Below, one piece after another: positions 1-13,483 of a DNA stretch of 64,000 bases; position 1 is the stretch's first letter, and each line of letters begins with the position of its first letter. Where the stretch lies: assembly GCF_020229735.1 (NCBI RefSeq), contig NZ_CP083455.1:1639001-1703000 (forward strand), read 5' to 3'. Source of the stretch: Deinococcus taeanensis. GTDB lineage: Bacteria > Deinococcota > Deinococci > Deinococcales > Deinococcaceae. The notes below the pieces were generated by a model that was given only the letters and a program-made list of their open reading frames with translations, ran no database searches and was not told where the DNA came from. Both the position numbers and the translations under genes were made by a program.

Positions 1-39
1 GGGTCCGGCTGGGGGCGCTGTTCCGTCCCGCGTTTCCTG

Positions 40-1160
40 CTAACGGGCCAGGGTAAGAACGCTCTGGTTGCCCCGCAGCACAAACACCAGAATGCCTGCA
101 CCGGCCAGGACAGCCGCGCGCCGCTCCAGGTCGCGCACGCTGTCGGGCACACCCGCCCACTGCCGGCGGGGCTGCTCGCCCGGCTCCAGGTAGTACCCCT
201 CGGGAAGCGCCACGATGCTCACGCGACTGGCGGTGGCCCGCGCCCGCAGCGCCTGCTGCACCAGCGCTGGAGATGGACGGGCACTCAGAAGAATCAGGTT
301 GCCGCCTGCGCGGGTGGGCGGCAGCTGCGGCGGGTCCAGGCTGGGGGTCAGGCGCGCCAGCGTCAGGAGCGCCTCATGCAGGGCGGCGGCCTCCCGGCCG
401 GCCGGTGTGACCCTGCCATTCGTGGCCACCGCCACGGGGAGGGTCAACGCCTGAGCCTCCCGGATCAGGCTGGCAGCGAGCCGCGCGGCGCTGTCCATGA
501 ACGCGTCACCGCCGGCACTCGTATCCACGAACACGGTGAGGCTGCTGGCCGCCGTGCGTTCCGGGTCGCGGACCGTCAGCGTTCCGGTGCGGGCGGACAG
601 GCGCCAGTGCACCCGGCCGGGCGGGTCGCCGGGCACGTAGGGGCGCACGCTGCGGAGGCTGATGGGGTCGTCCAGGCCCAGCTGCCGGGTCAGGGTGCCT
701 TCAGACAGGAGGGGACGCAGCAGGTCCGGGAGCAGCAGGCCGTGCGTGCCGGGGTACACGGCGACGGTCGTGCCGGGGCCGGGAAGGGTCACGCGACGCC
801 AGAAAAGTCCCAGGGGGTCCGCCCAGGCGAGTTCCACGCCGGGCCAGTCGAACTGACCGCGGCGGTTGAAGGTGACGCTGAGCGTCTCGGTCCGTTCCGT
901 GATGCCCACATGCAGGGCCGACACGCTGACGAGCCGGTCGGGCACCACGCCGCGGGGCGCCGGGTCCTCTATCAGCAGGCGCAGAGGGCGGCGTGAACGC
1001 ACCGTCACCTGCACGGTCAGGGTGCCCCGCGTGCCCTCGAAGGCGGTGGGCGGCAGGGTCCGCGTGACGCTCACCTGCGGCGTGCGGCGGCCCAGCCACC
1101 ACAGGCCCGCTGTGACGAGTGCCGTCAGGGCCAGCCACAGCAGGGACGCCAGCAGCGGCG

Positions 1161-1164
<4 letters not shown>
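40..1164 (-). CDS. DUF58 domain protein
   Basis: Protein of about 374 residues. It opens with one or two hydrophobic segments (MTPLLASLLWLALTALV...) and carries a central DUF58 region with the typical stretch around SVRPYVPGDPPGRVHWRLSA, followed by a VWA-like segment (SLTVFVDTSAGG). The family is membrane-anchored and of unclear biochemical role, and it is nearly always encoded beside a MoxR AAA+ ATPase. The ATG at 1164 is chosen because it forms an ATGA overlap with the moxR stop, which implies translational coupling; a longer frame upstream would overlap moxR by about 180 bases. It is the last gene of a three-gene operon. Bases 1-39 hold no recognisable gene start. Family assignment is secure; the function is inferred from operon type only. 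Confidence 0.87.
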
Positions 1165-2131
<967 letters not shown>

Positions 2132-2135
<4 letters not shown>

Positions 2136-3577
2136 GGCGGGTCCTTTACGGGCGGGGGGGTGGAATGCGGGGTCAGGGGGGCAAGCGCCGCCTGAATGGA
2201 CCGGGCGGCAGTCTCGGCCCGGCCGGCGTCCTCGTCCGTCACGCGGCCACCGTACCGGACCGGCTCATACGACTGCGTCAGGATCAGAAGGGCGCCGGCC
2301 AGTTCGGGGTGGGCCGCGCCCAGCCGCGCCGCGAACCCGGTGGGGGTCTCGTGGGCCGCGCGGCCCAGTCCGGCGGCCGTCAGGCTGCTCAGCGCCTCGC
2401 GGTACGCGGCGCGGACGCGGTGCAGGGGCGGCGGGGCGGCGGCTGGCCCGGCCAGCGGCTCCACGGGCGCAGGCACACTGGCGTGTGACTCGCCAGCTGC
2501 CCGGCGATTCAGCACCCACAGCAGGGCTGCCAGCAGCAGGATCAGGGTCAGCACCCCCAGCGCCACGAAAAGCGGTCCCAGCGCACTGGCGTTCAGCACG
2601 CGTTCGGCCACCACGTTCCCCTGGCCCAGCTGCGAGGCCGGGCCAGCAGGTCCGGCCTCGGCGTGGGGACCCGCGCCGGGCTGGCCGTCCAGGCTCAGCA
2701 ACAGGCCGGCGGCCAGCCACAGCAGGCCGGTCAGCAGCAGCCCGCCGATCATGAGCACCTCCGGCAGGCGGGGACGGACCCGCCCTGCGGCACTCCGCCC
2801 GCGCAGGGGCAGCAGCAGGGCCGCGCCGCACCCCAGGCACGCGACGCCCAGCAGGAACGCCAGGTTCAGCAGCGCGGGCGGTGGCGAACCCAGGTCAATC
2901 TGCGTGTTGACCTGCCCTGCCGTTCCTGGGCCGCCCGCGCTGGGCTGTTCCTGCGGGAGGTTGGCGGCTGGTGGGGCAGGGGCCTGCGCCGCCGGGGAGA
3001 CTGCGCGGGGGGAACGGGGCAGGGGTCCGGCGGCGGGGAGCAGGGCCGCAGAAAGGGTCAGGATGACGAGCGCGCCGCCCAGCAGGGGCCACCAGCGCCG
3101 GCTGGTGATCGGGGCGCGGCCCGTCAGGCCTGGCTGCCGCCGGCCCAGGGCGCCGCCAGCCAGGGCGAGCAGCAGGCCCGGCTGCGGGGCCAGCAGGCCG
3201 AGGGCCAGCGTGAGGAGCAGGCCGCGCCGCCGGCCATCTTCCAGCAGTTGCGCACTCCAGCACACCGTCAGCGCCGCCACGCTCAGCAGCAGGTACTGCG
3301 CGGCGAGGGTCAACAGCGCGGGCAGATCGCCGTCCGTGGCAACTGCCTGGGCTATCACCGCTCCTCCCACGAGAAGCTGGGTGATCAGGAGCCGGCCCTG
3401 CGCCCAGGCGGTCGACCGGACGCTGAGGGCGAACAGCAGGCACAGCAGTCCCACCGCCCACGCGGGCAGCAGTCCAGCGAGGCTCAGGGGCAGCAGGGCC
3501 AGCCCGTCTGCGCCCTGCTGCGGCGCACTGCGGGGCGGCGCGAGGGCGTCCGGCAGTGCGGAAGGGGGTTCAGTCAT
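2132..3577 (-). CDS. Polytopic membrane protein with C-terminal DUF4129
   Basis: 481 residues. The N-terminal two thirds hold many hydrophobic segments (for example LLPLSLAGLLPAWAVGLLCL and LVIAQAVATDG-type helices), then a further helix pair near residue 330 (LFVALGVLTLILLLAALLWV). The cytosolic C-terminus (PLHRVRAAYREALSSL... TPTGFAARL... YEPVRYGGRVT) is the DUF4129 signature. In many bacteria DUF4129 is fused to a transglutaminase-like domain (TgpA type); none is visible here. First gene of the DUF4129-moxR-DUF58 operon. The start ATG lies inside a 14-bp perfect palindrome (3570-3583), and a TATTCT -10 box ends nine bases upstream of it. Confidence 0.8.
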
Positions 3578-3586
3578 GACTGACCG

Positions 3587-3592
3587 AGAATA
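3587..3592 (-). promoter_or_regulatory. Putative -10 box of the DUF4129-moxR-DUF58 operon
   Basis: TATTCT on the minus strand, nine bases before the ATG at 3577, so the leader would be at most a few bases. No clear -35 is visible. The stretch overlapping the start codon is the palindrome TCAGTCATGACTGA (3570-3583). Confidence 0.45.
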
Positions 3593-3677
3593 CGCGGCGG
3601 TCCAGGGCTCTGTTCAGGCAGTTCAACACCGACGCCGCCCCGGTCCGGTCGGGACGTGGGGCGGCGGGACGTGAGAC

Positions 3678-5342
3678 TCAGTCGAGGAAGTCGCGAAGTT
3701 TCCGCGTGCGGCTCTCGTGGTACTTGAGTTTCCGCAGCGCCTTGTTCTCAATCTGCCGGATGCGTTCACGGGTGACACTGAAGCGCTGCCCGACCTCCTC
3801 CAGAGTGTGCTCGCGGCCGTCCACGAGGCCCTTGCGGAACTTCAGGACCATCGCCTCGCGCTCGGTCAGTTTCGACAGCGCCTTTTCCAGTTCCTCGGAC
3901 AGCAGGGTCTTGGCGGCGTTCTCCACAGGGCTGTCCAGGTTCTCGTCCGGGATGAAGTCGCCGTAGAAGGAGTCCTTTTCGTCCCCGATCGGGGTTTCCA
4001 GGGACACGGGCTCCTGGCTGACCTTCTGCACTTCCTCCACCTTCGCGGCGTCCCAGCCGGGCCCCATGGCTTCGGCGATCTCCTCGTAGGTGGCTTCACG
4101 CGACAGTTCCTGCTGAAGCTGCCGGGCCGTGCGGGTGAGTTTGTTGATGGTCTCGACCATGTGCACCGGAATACGGATGGTGCGGGCCTGGTCGGCAATG
4201 GCGCGGTTGATGGCCTGACGGATCCACCACGTGGCGTACGTGCTGAACTTGTAGCGGCGGCGGTACTCGAATTTCTCCACCGCGCGGATCAGGCCCTGGT
4301 TGCCTTCCTGAATCAGGTCCAGGAAGCCCAGGCCACGGCCCGTGTACTTCTTGGCGATCGACACGACGAGACGGAGGTTCGCCTCGATCAGGCCCTGGCG
4401 GGCAGCGGCGCCGTCTTCCATCTGGCGCATCAGGCGGCGGCGCCCGCGGTCGTCGAGGTCAAGGTCCTCGTCAAGCACCTTGCGGGCTTCCTCGCCCTCC
4501 TCGATGCGGCGGGCCAGCGCGATTTCCTCTTCCAGAGTCAGCAGGGGCACGCGGCCGATCTCGTGCAGGTACTGCCGCACCGGGTCGTTGGACACGGCGC
4601 GCGGCATGTCGTCGAAGTACTTCTCCTCGTCGTCGTCCTGCGCGGCGGCGCTGGGGCCTTCTTCGGCCTCGGCGTCTTCCTCCGTTTCTTCGTCCTCATC
4701 GAGGTCCTGCACCTCGATGCTCTGCGCCGCGAGGTACAGCTGCATGTCCTCGAACGCGTCGGGGCTCTCGGGGTCCAGGCCGCCGGCTTCCAGGGCGGTG
4801 GCGAGGGCCGTGGCGATCTCCTCGCTGGAGAGCACCCCGGCTGCGCGGCCCGCTTTCAGGAGTTCCTGGATGCTGGCGTGCGCGTAGTACGGTTTCTCGG
4901 CCGGGCCGCCTTTCGCGGCGGGCGTGGCTTTGGCGGCCGGCCGGGCGCCGGCACGCGCCGTGGGTTTGGCGGGCGCGCCGGCAGTCGCCTCAGCTTTCGG
5001 TTCGGCGGCCTTGCGCGGCGCGGCCTTCTTTTTGGGCGCGGCGGCCGGTTCTTCACTGGCCGCAGTTTTCGCTTCGGTCTTCTTGGCTTTCGGTGCGGCT
5101 TTGGGTTTCGCGGGAGCCGCCGGGGCAGCCTGAGCGGCGGGCGCCGTTTCGGGTGCGTCTCCGGCAGGCGGCGCGGTGGGTTTGGGGGTGGTCTTGCGGG
5201 GCGCGGCGGTGGCTGCGGCCGGCTTGGGCGCCGCGCCGGGGGTCACGCGGGCGCGCGCGCGGACGGGTTTCGAGGCTTCGCCGGCGGCGTCGGTGGTCGC
5301 GTCGACTTTCTTGCGGGTGCGGACGGTCGGGGAATCTGCCAT
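3678..5342 (-). CDS. sigA: Primary RNA polymerase sigma factor (SigA/RpoD)
   Basis: 554 residues. The first roughly 160 residues are low-complexity Ala/Lys/Pro ([22 protein letters not shown]). Region 1.2 follows ([21 protein letters not shown]), then an acidic linker ([16 protein letters not shown]). Regions 2-4 are canonical: [37 protein letters not shown] (regions 2.3-2.4), [13 protein letters not shown], and the region 4.2 helix-turn-helix [17 protein letters not shown]. This is the housekeeping sigma factor that recognises the TANNNT -10 boxes seen across the window. The ATG at 5342 is preferred over one six codons upstream because AGGAGG (5347-5352 on the complement) lies just upstream of it. 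Monocistronic by context. Confidence 0.96.
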   Translation of the reverse strand: MADSPTVRTRKKVDATTDAAGEASKPVRARARVTPGAAPKPAAATAAPRKTTPKPTAPPAGDAPETAPAAQAAPAAPAKPKAAPKAKKTEAKTAASEEPAAAPKKKAAPRKAAEPKAEATAGAPAKPTARAGARPAAKATPAAKGGPAEKPYYAHASIQELLKAGRAAGVLSSEEIATALATALEAGGLDPESPDAFEDMQLYLAAQSIEVQDLDEDEETEEDAEAEEGPSAAAQDDDEEKYFDDMPRAVSNDPVRQYLHEIGRVPLLTLEEEIALARRIEEGEEARKVLDEDLDLDDRGRRRLMRQMEDGAAARQGLIEANLRLVVSIAKKYTGRGLGFLDLIQEGNQGLIRAVEKFEYRRRYKFSTYATWWIRQAINRAIADQARTIRIPVHMVETINKLTRTARQLQQELSREATYEEIAEAMGPGWDAAKVEEVQKVSQEPVSLETPIGDEKDSFYGDFIPDENLDSPVENAAKTLLSEELEKALSKLTEREAMVLKFRKGLVDGREHTLEEVGQRFSVTRERIRQIENKALRKLKYHESRTRKLRDFLD

Positions 5343-5435
5343 GCGGCCTCCTGCGGACACTGGGGTCGGGGCGGGGTGGGGTCTTGCCTGGGGGTTCCGG
5401 CGCGGGTCGGTCAGGGCCGGAAACCTGAACGCGTC

Positions 5436-5441
5436 AGTCTA
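5436..5441 (-). promoter_or_regulatory. Putative -10 box of sigA
   Basis: TAGACT on the minus strand, about 95 bases before the sigA start. This would give a leader of roughly 85 bases with a proper Shine-Dalgarno, unlike the leaderless genes nearby. No convincing -35. Confidence 0.4.
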
Positions 5442-5552
5442 GCAAACGTGCCCGGGCACACGGCGTGACGCTGGACAGGGTACGCAACGCGGATGAATGG
5501 GGGGCCAACAGACAGGGTACGAGGAGCTTCCCGGAAAGGTTCCCGCCAGGGT

Positions 5553-6797
5553 TCAAAGGGGCGGTCCGGCCCGCGTGACGGACAGGACCTTGAACCCCGC
5601 CTCACGGAGCGTCTCCCGGACCTCACCCAGCGCGCGCAGGTCAGGTTCGTACGGCAGGAAGTCGTTGGCAACGAGGTGCACGGTCCCGCCCGGCCGCAGG
5701 CGCCGCCCGGCCGCCGCGATGAACTCCCGCGCGACGTCCAGCACCACGCCGCGCCCCACGTGGAAGGGGGGGTTGGTCAGGATCACGTCGAAGGTCGCGT
5801 CGCCCAGCGCAGCGTCCACGTCAGAATGGACGGCCTCGCCGTTCAGGCCGCTCGCACCGAGGGTAGCCTGGGCGCTGCGGACACTGGACAGGTCGCCGTC
5901 CACCAGGGTCACCTGCGCGCCGCGCCGCGCCGCCCACGCGCCGATCAGGCCGGTGCCGCAGCCCAGGTCCAGCACGGTCTTCCCTGCCAGGCTGTCACTG
6001 CCGGGCTCCAGGCGCTCCAGGGCGCCCAGCATCAGGGCGGTGGCTTTGTCTGGTTTCGCGGCGCTGAAAACGCCGGGCAGACCCACGACATTCACGCCGT
6101 ACGCCTCGAAGTGCTCCGGGTCCGGCAGGGCCGGCGTGGGGCCGGGACGCCGGATGAGTTTCGCCACGCGCATCCCGCCGTCACGCGCCACGACCTCGCC
6201 CGCCCCGAAGGCATTCCCGGCGAGCCGGACGTAGCGGTCGAAGCCCTTGTCACGGTCCCCGGCGATGTACAGGATCCCGCCGGGGGGCGTGCAGGCGTGC
6301 GCCCACGCCACCTGCGCCGCGGCGTAGGCGTTCCCGCGGTCGCCGGCCAGAACGAGCGCCACGGTGCGCGCGCGGTCCGGCCAGCGGTCCAGCAGGGCCT
6401 CACCGGGAATCGCCGCGTGGGCGTCCAGACCGCCGGCCCGCAGAACGCTCAGGGCGGCGGCGCTTCCTTCCACGGCGCGCAGGGTCACGCCGCTCAGGCT
6501 GCCCAGCAGGCCACCCATGGCACTGAGGTCCAGCACGTCACCGCGCACGCGGTCCCTGCGTATGGTCTGGGCCAGCAGGGCCTGGGCGGCGTCCACGTCC
6601 GGGAAGCCCCGCACGCCACTTTTCGTGAGGGCGTGCAGGCCCTCCAGGCGCGGCGGGAGGCCCGCAGGCCGCACCTCGAAGTAGTTTTCGGGAGGGGACG
6701 CCGCGTCCTCGCGCCCGGCGGGGCGGGGGGAGGGGCGGTCCGTCTTGAAACGGATTTTCTGCTTGGGCCTGCGCGTCACGCCCACAGAGTGGCACAC
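5553..6797 (-). CDS. RsmC-like class I SAM-dependent methyltransferase
   Basis: About 414 residues with two halves. The N-terminal half is a degenerate methyltransferase-like domain (VALVLAGDRGNAYAAAQVAW...). The C-terminal half has an active Rossmann fold with motif I TVLDLGCGTGLIGAWAA and the base-methylating signature ILTNPPFHVG. This two-domain layout and the NPPF tetrapeptide are those of the RsmC/RlmG group, which methylates N2 of guanine in rRNA (16S G1207 for RsmC). The start is a GTG at 6797; in-frame GTGs at residues 5 and 7 are alternatives. Divergent from rnhB. The exact rRNA target cannot be read from sequence. Confidence 0.83.
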   Translation of the reverse strand: MCHSVGVTRRPKQKIRFKTDRPSPRPAGREDAASPPENYFEVRPAGLPPRLEGLHALTKSGVRGFPDVDAAQALLAQTIRRDRVRGDVLDLSAMGGLLGSLSGVTLRAVEGSAAALSVLRAGGLDAHAAIPGEALLDRWPDRARTVALVLAGDRGNAYAAAQVAWAHACTPPGGILYIAGDRDKGFDRYVRLAGNAFGAGEVVARDGGMRVAKLIRRPGPTPALPDPEHFEAYGVNVVGLPGVFSAAKPDKATALMLGALERLEPGSDSLAGKTVLDLGCGTGLIGAWAARRGAQVTLVDGDLSSVRSAQATLGASGLNGEAVHSDVDAALGDATFDVILTNPPFHVGRGVVLDVAREFIAAAGRRLRPGGTVHLVANDFLPYEPDLRALGEVRETLREAGFKVLSVTRAGPPL

Positions 6798-6846
6798 CGT
6801 GACGGCCCGGTGCGGCGCTCAGGGCTCTGCTAGGGTACGGAGCAGC

Positions 6847-7485
6847 ATGACCCGGCCTTCCGTGACGCCCGACTGGGCCTTTGAACGTGAACACTGGCGG
6901 CGCGGCTTGTTCCGCGTGGCAGGGGTGGATGAGGCGGGTCGCGGGGCGTGGGCCGGGCCGGTCACTGTGGCCGCCGTGATCCTGCCCGGCGCCGCAGCGG
7001 ACTACCCGTTCCGGGACAGCAAGCAGCTCCCGGCCGCGCAGCGCGAGACGTACGCCGCGCAGGTGCGGGAGGTGGCGGTCGCGTGGGCGGTCGAGCACGC
7101 CTGGCCCGACGAGATCGACCGGCTGAACATTCTGGGCTCCACCCACGCCGCCGCCCTGCGCGCCCTGGCCCGCCTGAACCCCGCCCCGCAGGCGCTGGTC
7201 ACCGATTACCTCAGGCTTCGCGTGGACCTGCCGCTGACCGCGCCGCCGCGCGCCGACGCGCTGAGCTACTCGGTGGCGGCCGCGAGTCTGCTCGCCAAGA
7301 CAGAACGCGACCGGCTCATGACTGACCTGGACACCCAGCACCCCGGGTACGGCTTCGCGGCGCATAAGGGGTACGGGGCGCCCGCGCACCGCGCCGCCCT
7401 GCAGGAGCTCGGGGTGAGTTCCGTGCACCGCCGGACCTTTGCGCCCATCCGCGCCCTGCTGAGCGTTCCGGAACGGCTGCTCTGA
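6847..7485 (+). CDS. rnhB: Ribonuclease HII
   Basis: 212 residues, normal for RNase HII. The N-terminal catalytic motif is [16 protein letters not shown] (Asp-Glu pair); further acidic residues are in ALVTDYLRL, and the family segment [19 protein letters not shown] is followed by [17 protein letters not shown]. It nicks RNA embedded in DNA, removing misincorporated ribonucleotides and Okazaki primers. ATG 6847 is chosen because the canonical N-terminus starts shortly after it; a TAGGGT -10 candidate at 6831-6836 would give a very short leader. Divergent from the RsmC-like gene. Confidence 0.95.
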   Translation: MTRPSVTPDWAFEREHWRRGLFRVAGVDEAGRGAWAGPVTVAAVILPGAAADYPFRDSKQLPAAQRETYAAQVREVAVAWAVEHAWPDEIDRLNILGSTHAAALRALARLNPAPQALVTDYLRLRVDLPLTAPPRADALSYSVAAASLLAKTERDRLMTDLDTQHPGYGFAAHKGYGAPAHRAALQELGVSSVHRRTFAPIRALLSVPERLL

Positions 7486-7568
7486 CGGGCCGGGCTCCCC
7501 CACGGAACCCTGCGGGCACACTGGACAACTGCCTTTCCTTTCAGGACGCAGAGGTGGACGCTGAGCGT

Positions 7569-8123
7569 ATGGCTTTCCCAACCACTCCGGCGGTCCTGGC
7601 AGTCGCGCGTGACGGCACGCACCGCTTCAGCAAGGTCCCCACGAGCGCCATCACGCTGCTTGAAGGTCTGGGCGTGCAGGGCGACGCCCACGCCGGCGTG
7701 ACGGTGCAGCACCGCTCGCGGGTGAGGCAGGACCCGTCACAGCCGAACCTGAGGCAGGTGCATCTCATTCACGCGGAACTGTTCGGCGAGGTGGCCCGTG
7801 ACGGCTACCACCTGCGCCCCGCGGACCTGGGCGAGAACATCACGACGCGGGGCGTGGCCCTCCTGACCCTGCCGCGCGGCACCCACCTGACCTTCCCGTC
7901 CGGGGCGGTCGTGGAACTCACCGGACTGCGCAATCCCTGCGCCCAGATTGACGCGTTTCAACCGGGCCTGATGCGGCGCCTGATCGGAACGGACGATGCG
8001 GGACAACCGGTGTTCCGGGCAGGTGTGATGGGCGTGGTGCGCCGCGGCGGCCCGGTCACTCCGGGCGACGAGGTGAGCGTGACCCTCCCGGACGGTCCGC
8101 ACGAGGCGCTCCGGCGCGTGTAG
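7569..8123 (+). CDS. MOSC domain protein
   Basis: 184 residues from ATG 7569 (an upstream in-frame GTG at 7554 is the alternative). The MOSC fold is recognised from VLAVARDGTHRFSKVP at the N-terminus, GVQGDAHAG near residue 33, LHPADLGEN-like PADLGENITTRGVALLTLPRGT, and the late motif LTGLRNPCAQIDAFQPGL containing the conserved Cys (NPC). MOSC proteins are sulfur carriers or molybdenum-cofactor sulfurtransferase-related enzymes such as YiiM/YuaD types, which reduce N-hydroxylated substrates. The precise substrate is unknown. Seven bases separate its stop from that of convergent metX. Confidence 0.87.
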   Translation: MAFPTTPAVLAVARDGTHRFSKVPTSAITLLEGLGVQGDAHAGVTVQHRSRVRQDPSQPNLRQVHLIHAELFGEVARDGYHLRPADLGENITTRGVALLTLPRGTHLTFPSGAVVELTGLRNPCAQIDAFQPGLMRRLIGTDDAGQPVFRAGVMGVVRRGGPVTPGDEVSVTLPDGPHEALRRV

Positions 8124-8130
8124 CGCTCCC

Positions 8131-10586
<2,456 letters not shown>

Positions 10587-10624
10587 TCAACCGCGTGTCC
10601 TTCCCTCTTGCTCCCCGTGGCGGT

Positions 10625-10722
<98 letters not shown>

Positions 10723-10752
10723 GTGGGTCGCTCCACGCAGGAGCTACCTTGC

Positions 10753-10782
10753 AGCCTAACGTGCCGCCGGAAGTGAGGTCAA
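10753..10782 (-). promoter_or_regulatory. metY-metX promoter
   Basis: TTGACC (10777-10782) and TAGGCT (10753-10758) on the minus strand with an 18-base spacer. Transcription would start near 10746, about 25 bases before the S-box core. This is one of the few promoters in the window with a good -35. Confidence 0.6.
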
Positions 10783-10874
10783 GGGAACATCCAGACAGGC
10801 GTGAGGAAATATACACACCACCACCCATCCAGGGGTGTCATAAGATGAGGGAGTCATCCCGATTGCATGTGAGT

Positions 10875-10891
10875 CCCCACATGATGTGGGG
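10875..10891. repeat. 17-bp perfect palindrome upstream of the metalloprotease gene
   Basis: CCCCACAT-G-ATGTGGGG, eight bases each side of one central base, 66 bases before the ATG at 10958 and between the divergent metY and protease promoters. It could be an operator or a small hairpin. No T-run follows. Confidence 0.6.
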
Positions 10892-10957
10892 CTGGGCTGA
10901 CTGTCCTGCACCCTGGTCTGCCTGCAGACCGTTCTCGTCTCACTTCTCAGGAGATTC

Positions 10958-13012
10958 ATGCGTCACACCACGATTGCTGTGGCCCTGCTGGGCGCGTCCC
11001 TGCTGGCCGGGTGCACCCGCACCTCGTCCCCCACGACCCCCACGCCGGGTACCGAGACCGAATTCGGTCGCCTCCAGATGCTTAAACCCGGCACGCAGGA
11101 CACCATCCGCACGAAGCTCAAGGTGAACATCGTCTTCGTCGGATACCGCCAGACCTCACCCGGGCAGATTCCCACCGCCAGGCAGATCAGCACCGAGGAC
11201 TTCCAGACCACGCTGCCCGAGACGTACACCGCAGTGAACCGCATTCCCAGCGCATACGGCCGCACCGAACCTACCGGAAACGCCTTCGACTTCGAGTACA
11301 ACTACGTGTTCGCCGATCAGAGCTTCGAGAATGACTTTTTCAGTCACTTGTCGGCCAATGCCAAGCAAAGGCCCCTGACCGTTCAGCAGAACATCTACAA
11401 CTGCCAGAGTACGGACCCCGCCACGGGGCTGGCCGACTGTGAGACCCCCGCAACAAACATCAACCGGGTCATTACGGACAATTACGAGATCGACGCCCTC
11501 CAGACCGAGAACTGGCTGGCCGACAACGTCAGCCGCGTGGGTGTCAAACCCGGCGAGTACACCATCTACTTTGTGAACTGGTTTGACCGGCCTGACTTCA
11601 AGTTCCACAGTTACACCCGCGCGGACGCCGCCGACACCGACACAGGCATCAAGTTTGGCGCCCGTGGAAGTCGCCGGCTGATCGCGTGGGGCGGCAGTAC
11701 CCGCCCGAGTGTCCCGGCGCAGCGCGTGTGGTTCTACGACCTGTCCGCCAACCCGGATCCGTGGACCAACGCGTACGACGTCACGAACTCCGATGTGGAC
11801 GGTGACAAAGAAGCCGACTACCGCATGCCTCCCATCTGGGAGTACGGCACCCGCAAGGCCAGCATCGGGTATGGCCGCAAGGTCAGCCCCGACCTGGCTC
11901 TTGTGGCGCGTTACACCGCTATCAACCTGCTGTTCACGCCCAGCCCCATCTACCGCGCGGCACTCACACCACCGCATCTGCCCGAGGAGATCAACCTGGA
12001 TGTGCACGTTGAACAGGGCGAAGGGGCCGTGGAGCCCGCCAAGGTGCTGAAGCCGGAGCTGGTGCAGAGCCGCGTGTCGGTGCTGCAGCCGTTCACGAAA
12101 TTCAGCAACACGCTCCGTCAGACGGCGCTGGACGGGGACCTGGCGGACGTGTACAAGTGCTTCTTCCCGGTTGAGGCGGAGGACATCTGCTCTCCGGACT
12201 ACGCGGACTTCAGTGGGGAGAAGCTGTTCCAGTTCGGCGTGAAGGAGCTGCGTGAAACCTACAAGACCACGCCCGGCAACCGCTATCAGCTCCCGATCTA
12301 CGCCTTCAACGACAACCAGAACAGTCAGGGTGGCCTGCTGGGGGTCGCGTACGATGACGGTGAGACAGGCACGCAGAGTTTCGTGTACTCGTTTATCACG
12401 CCTGACCTGATTGACGCCGGGTACGGCTTTACCGACACCACCGTGCATGAGGTCGGGCACCACCTGAGCCTGTCCCACCCGCACGATGGGTACGACAGCG
12501 AGCAGAATATTTCCTACGGACCCAGCGGTAACTTCTACTTCGTGAACACCGGTGACCAGAGCGCGACCATCATGTCGTACAACGATCTGTCCCGCACGTT
12601 CGGGCAGTTTAACCTGGACAGCCAGTACCGGTACCTGACGGCTGCGTATCTGAATAACACGAACGCCGTGCTGGAGCTCGTGCGCCGCGCCCAGAAAGCG
12701 AGCAGCGTCAGGAGCGCTGCAGTAAGTGCCGACACGCGCTTCGCGCAGGCAAAAGCAAGGTATGACGCCATGGATTACCTGGGCGCCGCGCAACTGGCGC
12801 ACGAGGGGTACCGCAGCGTGCTGAACGCTGCGAAAACGGCCGGCGTACCGGTGGAGGCATACCGCTGGTACGAGAACCTGAACGGCCTTGAGAACCTGAG
12901 TGTGAAACCCACGCAAAAGGCGCGGTTCAGTCCGACCTTCAAGGCCCAGACCGGTCTGGTGGTGTTCCCTGAGGAGACCCCGCAGCAGCGCCGCCTGCGC
13001 CTACAGAAATAA
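10958..13012 (+). CDS. Lipoprotein, metzincin-like zinc metalloprotease
   Basis: 684 residues. Signal peptide with lipobox: MRHTTIAVALLGASLLAGC, so the mature protein starts at Cys19 and should be lipid-anchored. Near residue 497 it has HEVGHHLSLSHPHD, fitting HExxHxxGxxH with Ser in place of the Gly, followed about 45 residues later by SATIMSYND, a Met-turn. This pairing places it in the metzincin clan. A Thr/Pro-rich linker (SSPTTPTPGTETE) follows the lipid anchor. AGGAG lies upstream of ATG 10958. Monocistronic, with a strong terminator after it. The substrate is unknown; I do not recognise a named family member. Confidence 0.78.
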   Translation: MRHTTIAVALLGASLLAGCTRTSSPTTPTPGTETEFGRLQMLKPGTQDTIRTKLKVNIVFVGYRQTSPGQIPTARQISTEDFQTTLPETYTAVNRIPSAYGRTEPTGNAFDFEYNYVFADQSFENDFFSHLSANAKQRPLTVQQNIYNCQSTDPATGLADCETPATNINRVITDNYEIDALQTENWLADNVSRVGVKPGEYTIYFVNWFDRPDFKFHSYTRADAADTDTGIKFGARGSRRLIAWGGSTRPSVPAQRVWFYDLSANPDPWTNAYDVTNSDVDGDKEADYRMPPIWEYGTRKASIGYGRKVSPDLALVARYTAINLLFTPSPIYRAALTPPHLPEEINLDVHVEQGEGAVEPAKVLKPELVQSRVSVLQPFTKFSNTLRQTALDGDLADVYKCFFPVEAEDICSPDYADFSGEKLFQFGVKELRETYKTTPGNRYQLPIYAFNDNQNSQGGLLGVAYDDGETGTQSFVYSFITPDLIDAGYGFTDTTVHEVGHHLSLSHPHDGYDSEQNISYGPSGNFYFVNTGDQSATIMSYNDLSRTFGQFNLDSQYRYLTAAYLNNTNAVLELVRRAQKASSVRSAAVSADTRFAQAKARYDAMDYLGAAQLAHEGYRSVLNAAKTAGVPVEAYRWYENLNGLENLSVKPTQKARFSPTFKAQTGLVVFPEETPQQRRLRLQK

Positions 13013-13025
13013 TCTGCGGAAGACA

Positions 13026-13064
13026 GAGAGGAGGAGCCTAAGGTAAAACCGGGCTCCTCCTCTC
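13026..13064. terminator. Strong intrinsic terminator after the metalloprotease
   Basis: Perfect 13-bp stem GAGAGGAGGAGCC / GGCTCCTCCTCTC with a 13-base loop, followed on the + strand by CTGATTT. Lies between two convergent genes and may serve both. Confidence 0.75.
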
Positions 13065-13086
13065 CTGATTTACCCTGCGATGACGT

Positions 13087-13476
13087 TCAGGCGGTCTGCG
13101 CGGCGCACTCGGGGCACTGACCGTACAGGGTGACTTCGTGCGCTTCGACGATGAATCCTCCTGGATACACCGTGCCGCTGGGCAGCGCCACTGGGCAGGT
13201 GTGCAGCGTAAACACGCGGCTGCAGCGGGTGCAGGCAAAATGATGATGATGACCCCGGCCACTCGTTTCGTAGCGGGTTTCGCCGTCCAGGGTAACAGGG
13301 TGGATTCTTCCCTGTTCAGTGAGGAGTTTCAGGGTGCGGTACACGGTGGCGACTCCGAGTGCCGGGAGGTCACTGCGGGCCCGGTCGAGCACGTCCGCGA
13401 CGCCAAGTGGGCCCTCGGCGTCCTGCAGGACGCGGGCGATCACGTCGCGCTGGCGGGTGCTGCGGGTGGCGGTCAT
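13087..13476 (-). CDS. Fur-family metal-dependent regulator (probable Mur-like)
   Basis: 129 residues, typical Fur family. The winged helix holds [27 protein letters not shown] and [16 protein letters not shown]. The metal site includes [17 protein letters not shown], and a second CxxC (QCPECA) is at the C-terminus, giving a structural Zn site. Position two genes before crtB matches my recollection of the D. radiodurans Fur homologue (Mur, DR0865) near crtB-crtI; this synteny is from memory. Metal specificity (Mn, Fe, Zn) is not readable. Expressed from its own promoter with the ATG seven bases after TAGCCT, so leaderless. Confidence 0.88.
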   Translation of the reverse strand: MTATRSTRQRDVIARVLQDAEGPLGVADVLDRARSDLPALGVATVYRTLKLLTEQGRIHPVTLDGETRYETSGRGHHHHFACTRCSRVFTLHTCPVALPSGTVYPGGFIVEAHEVTLYGQCPECAAQTA

Positions 13477-13483
13477 AGGCCGC

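Noticed and set aside
3717..5468. 583-codon + strand frame over sigA
   Set aside because: Reverse-strand reading of the Ala/Lys-rich sigma N-terminus (Gly/Arg/Phe repeats); sigA motifs on the minus strand are unambiguous.
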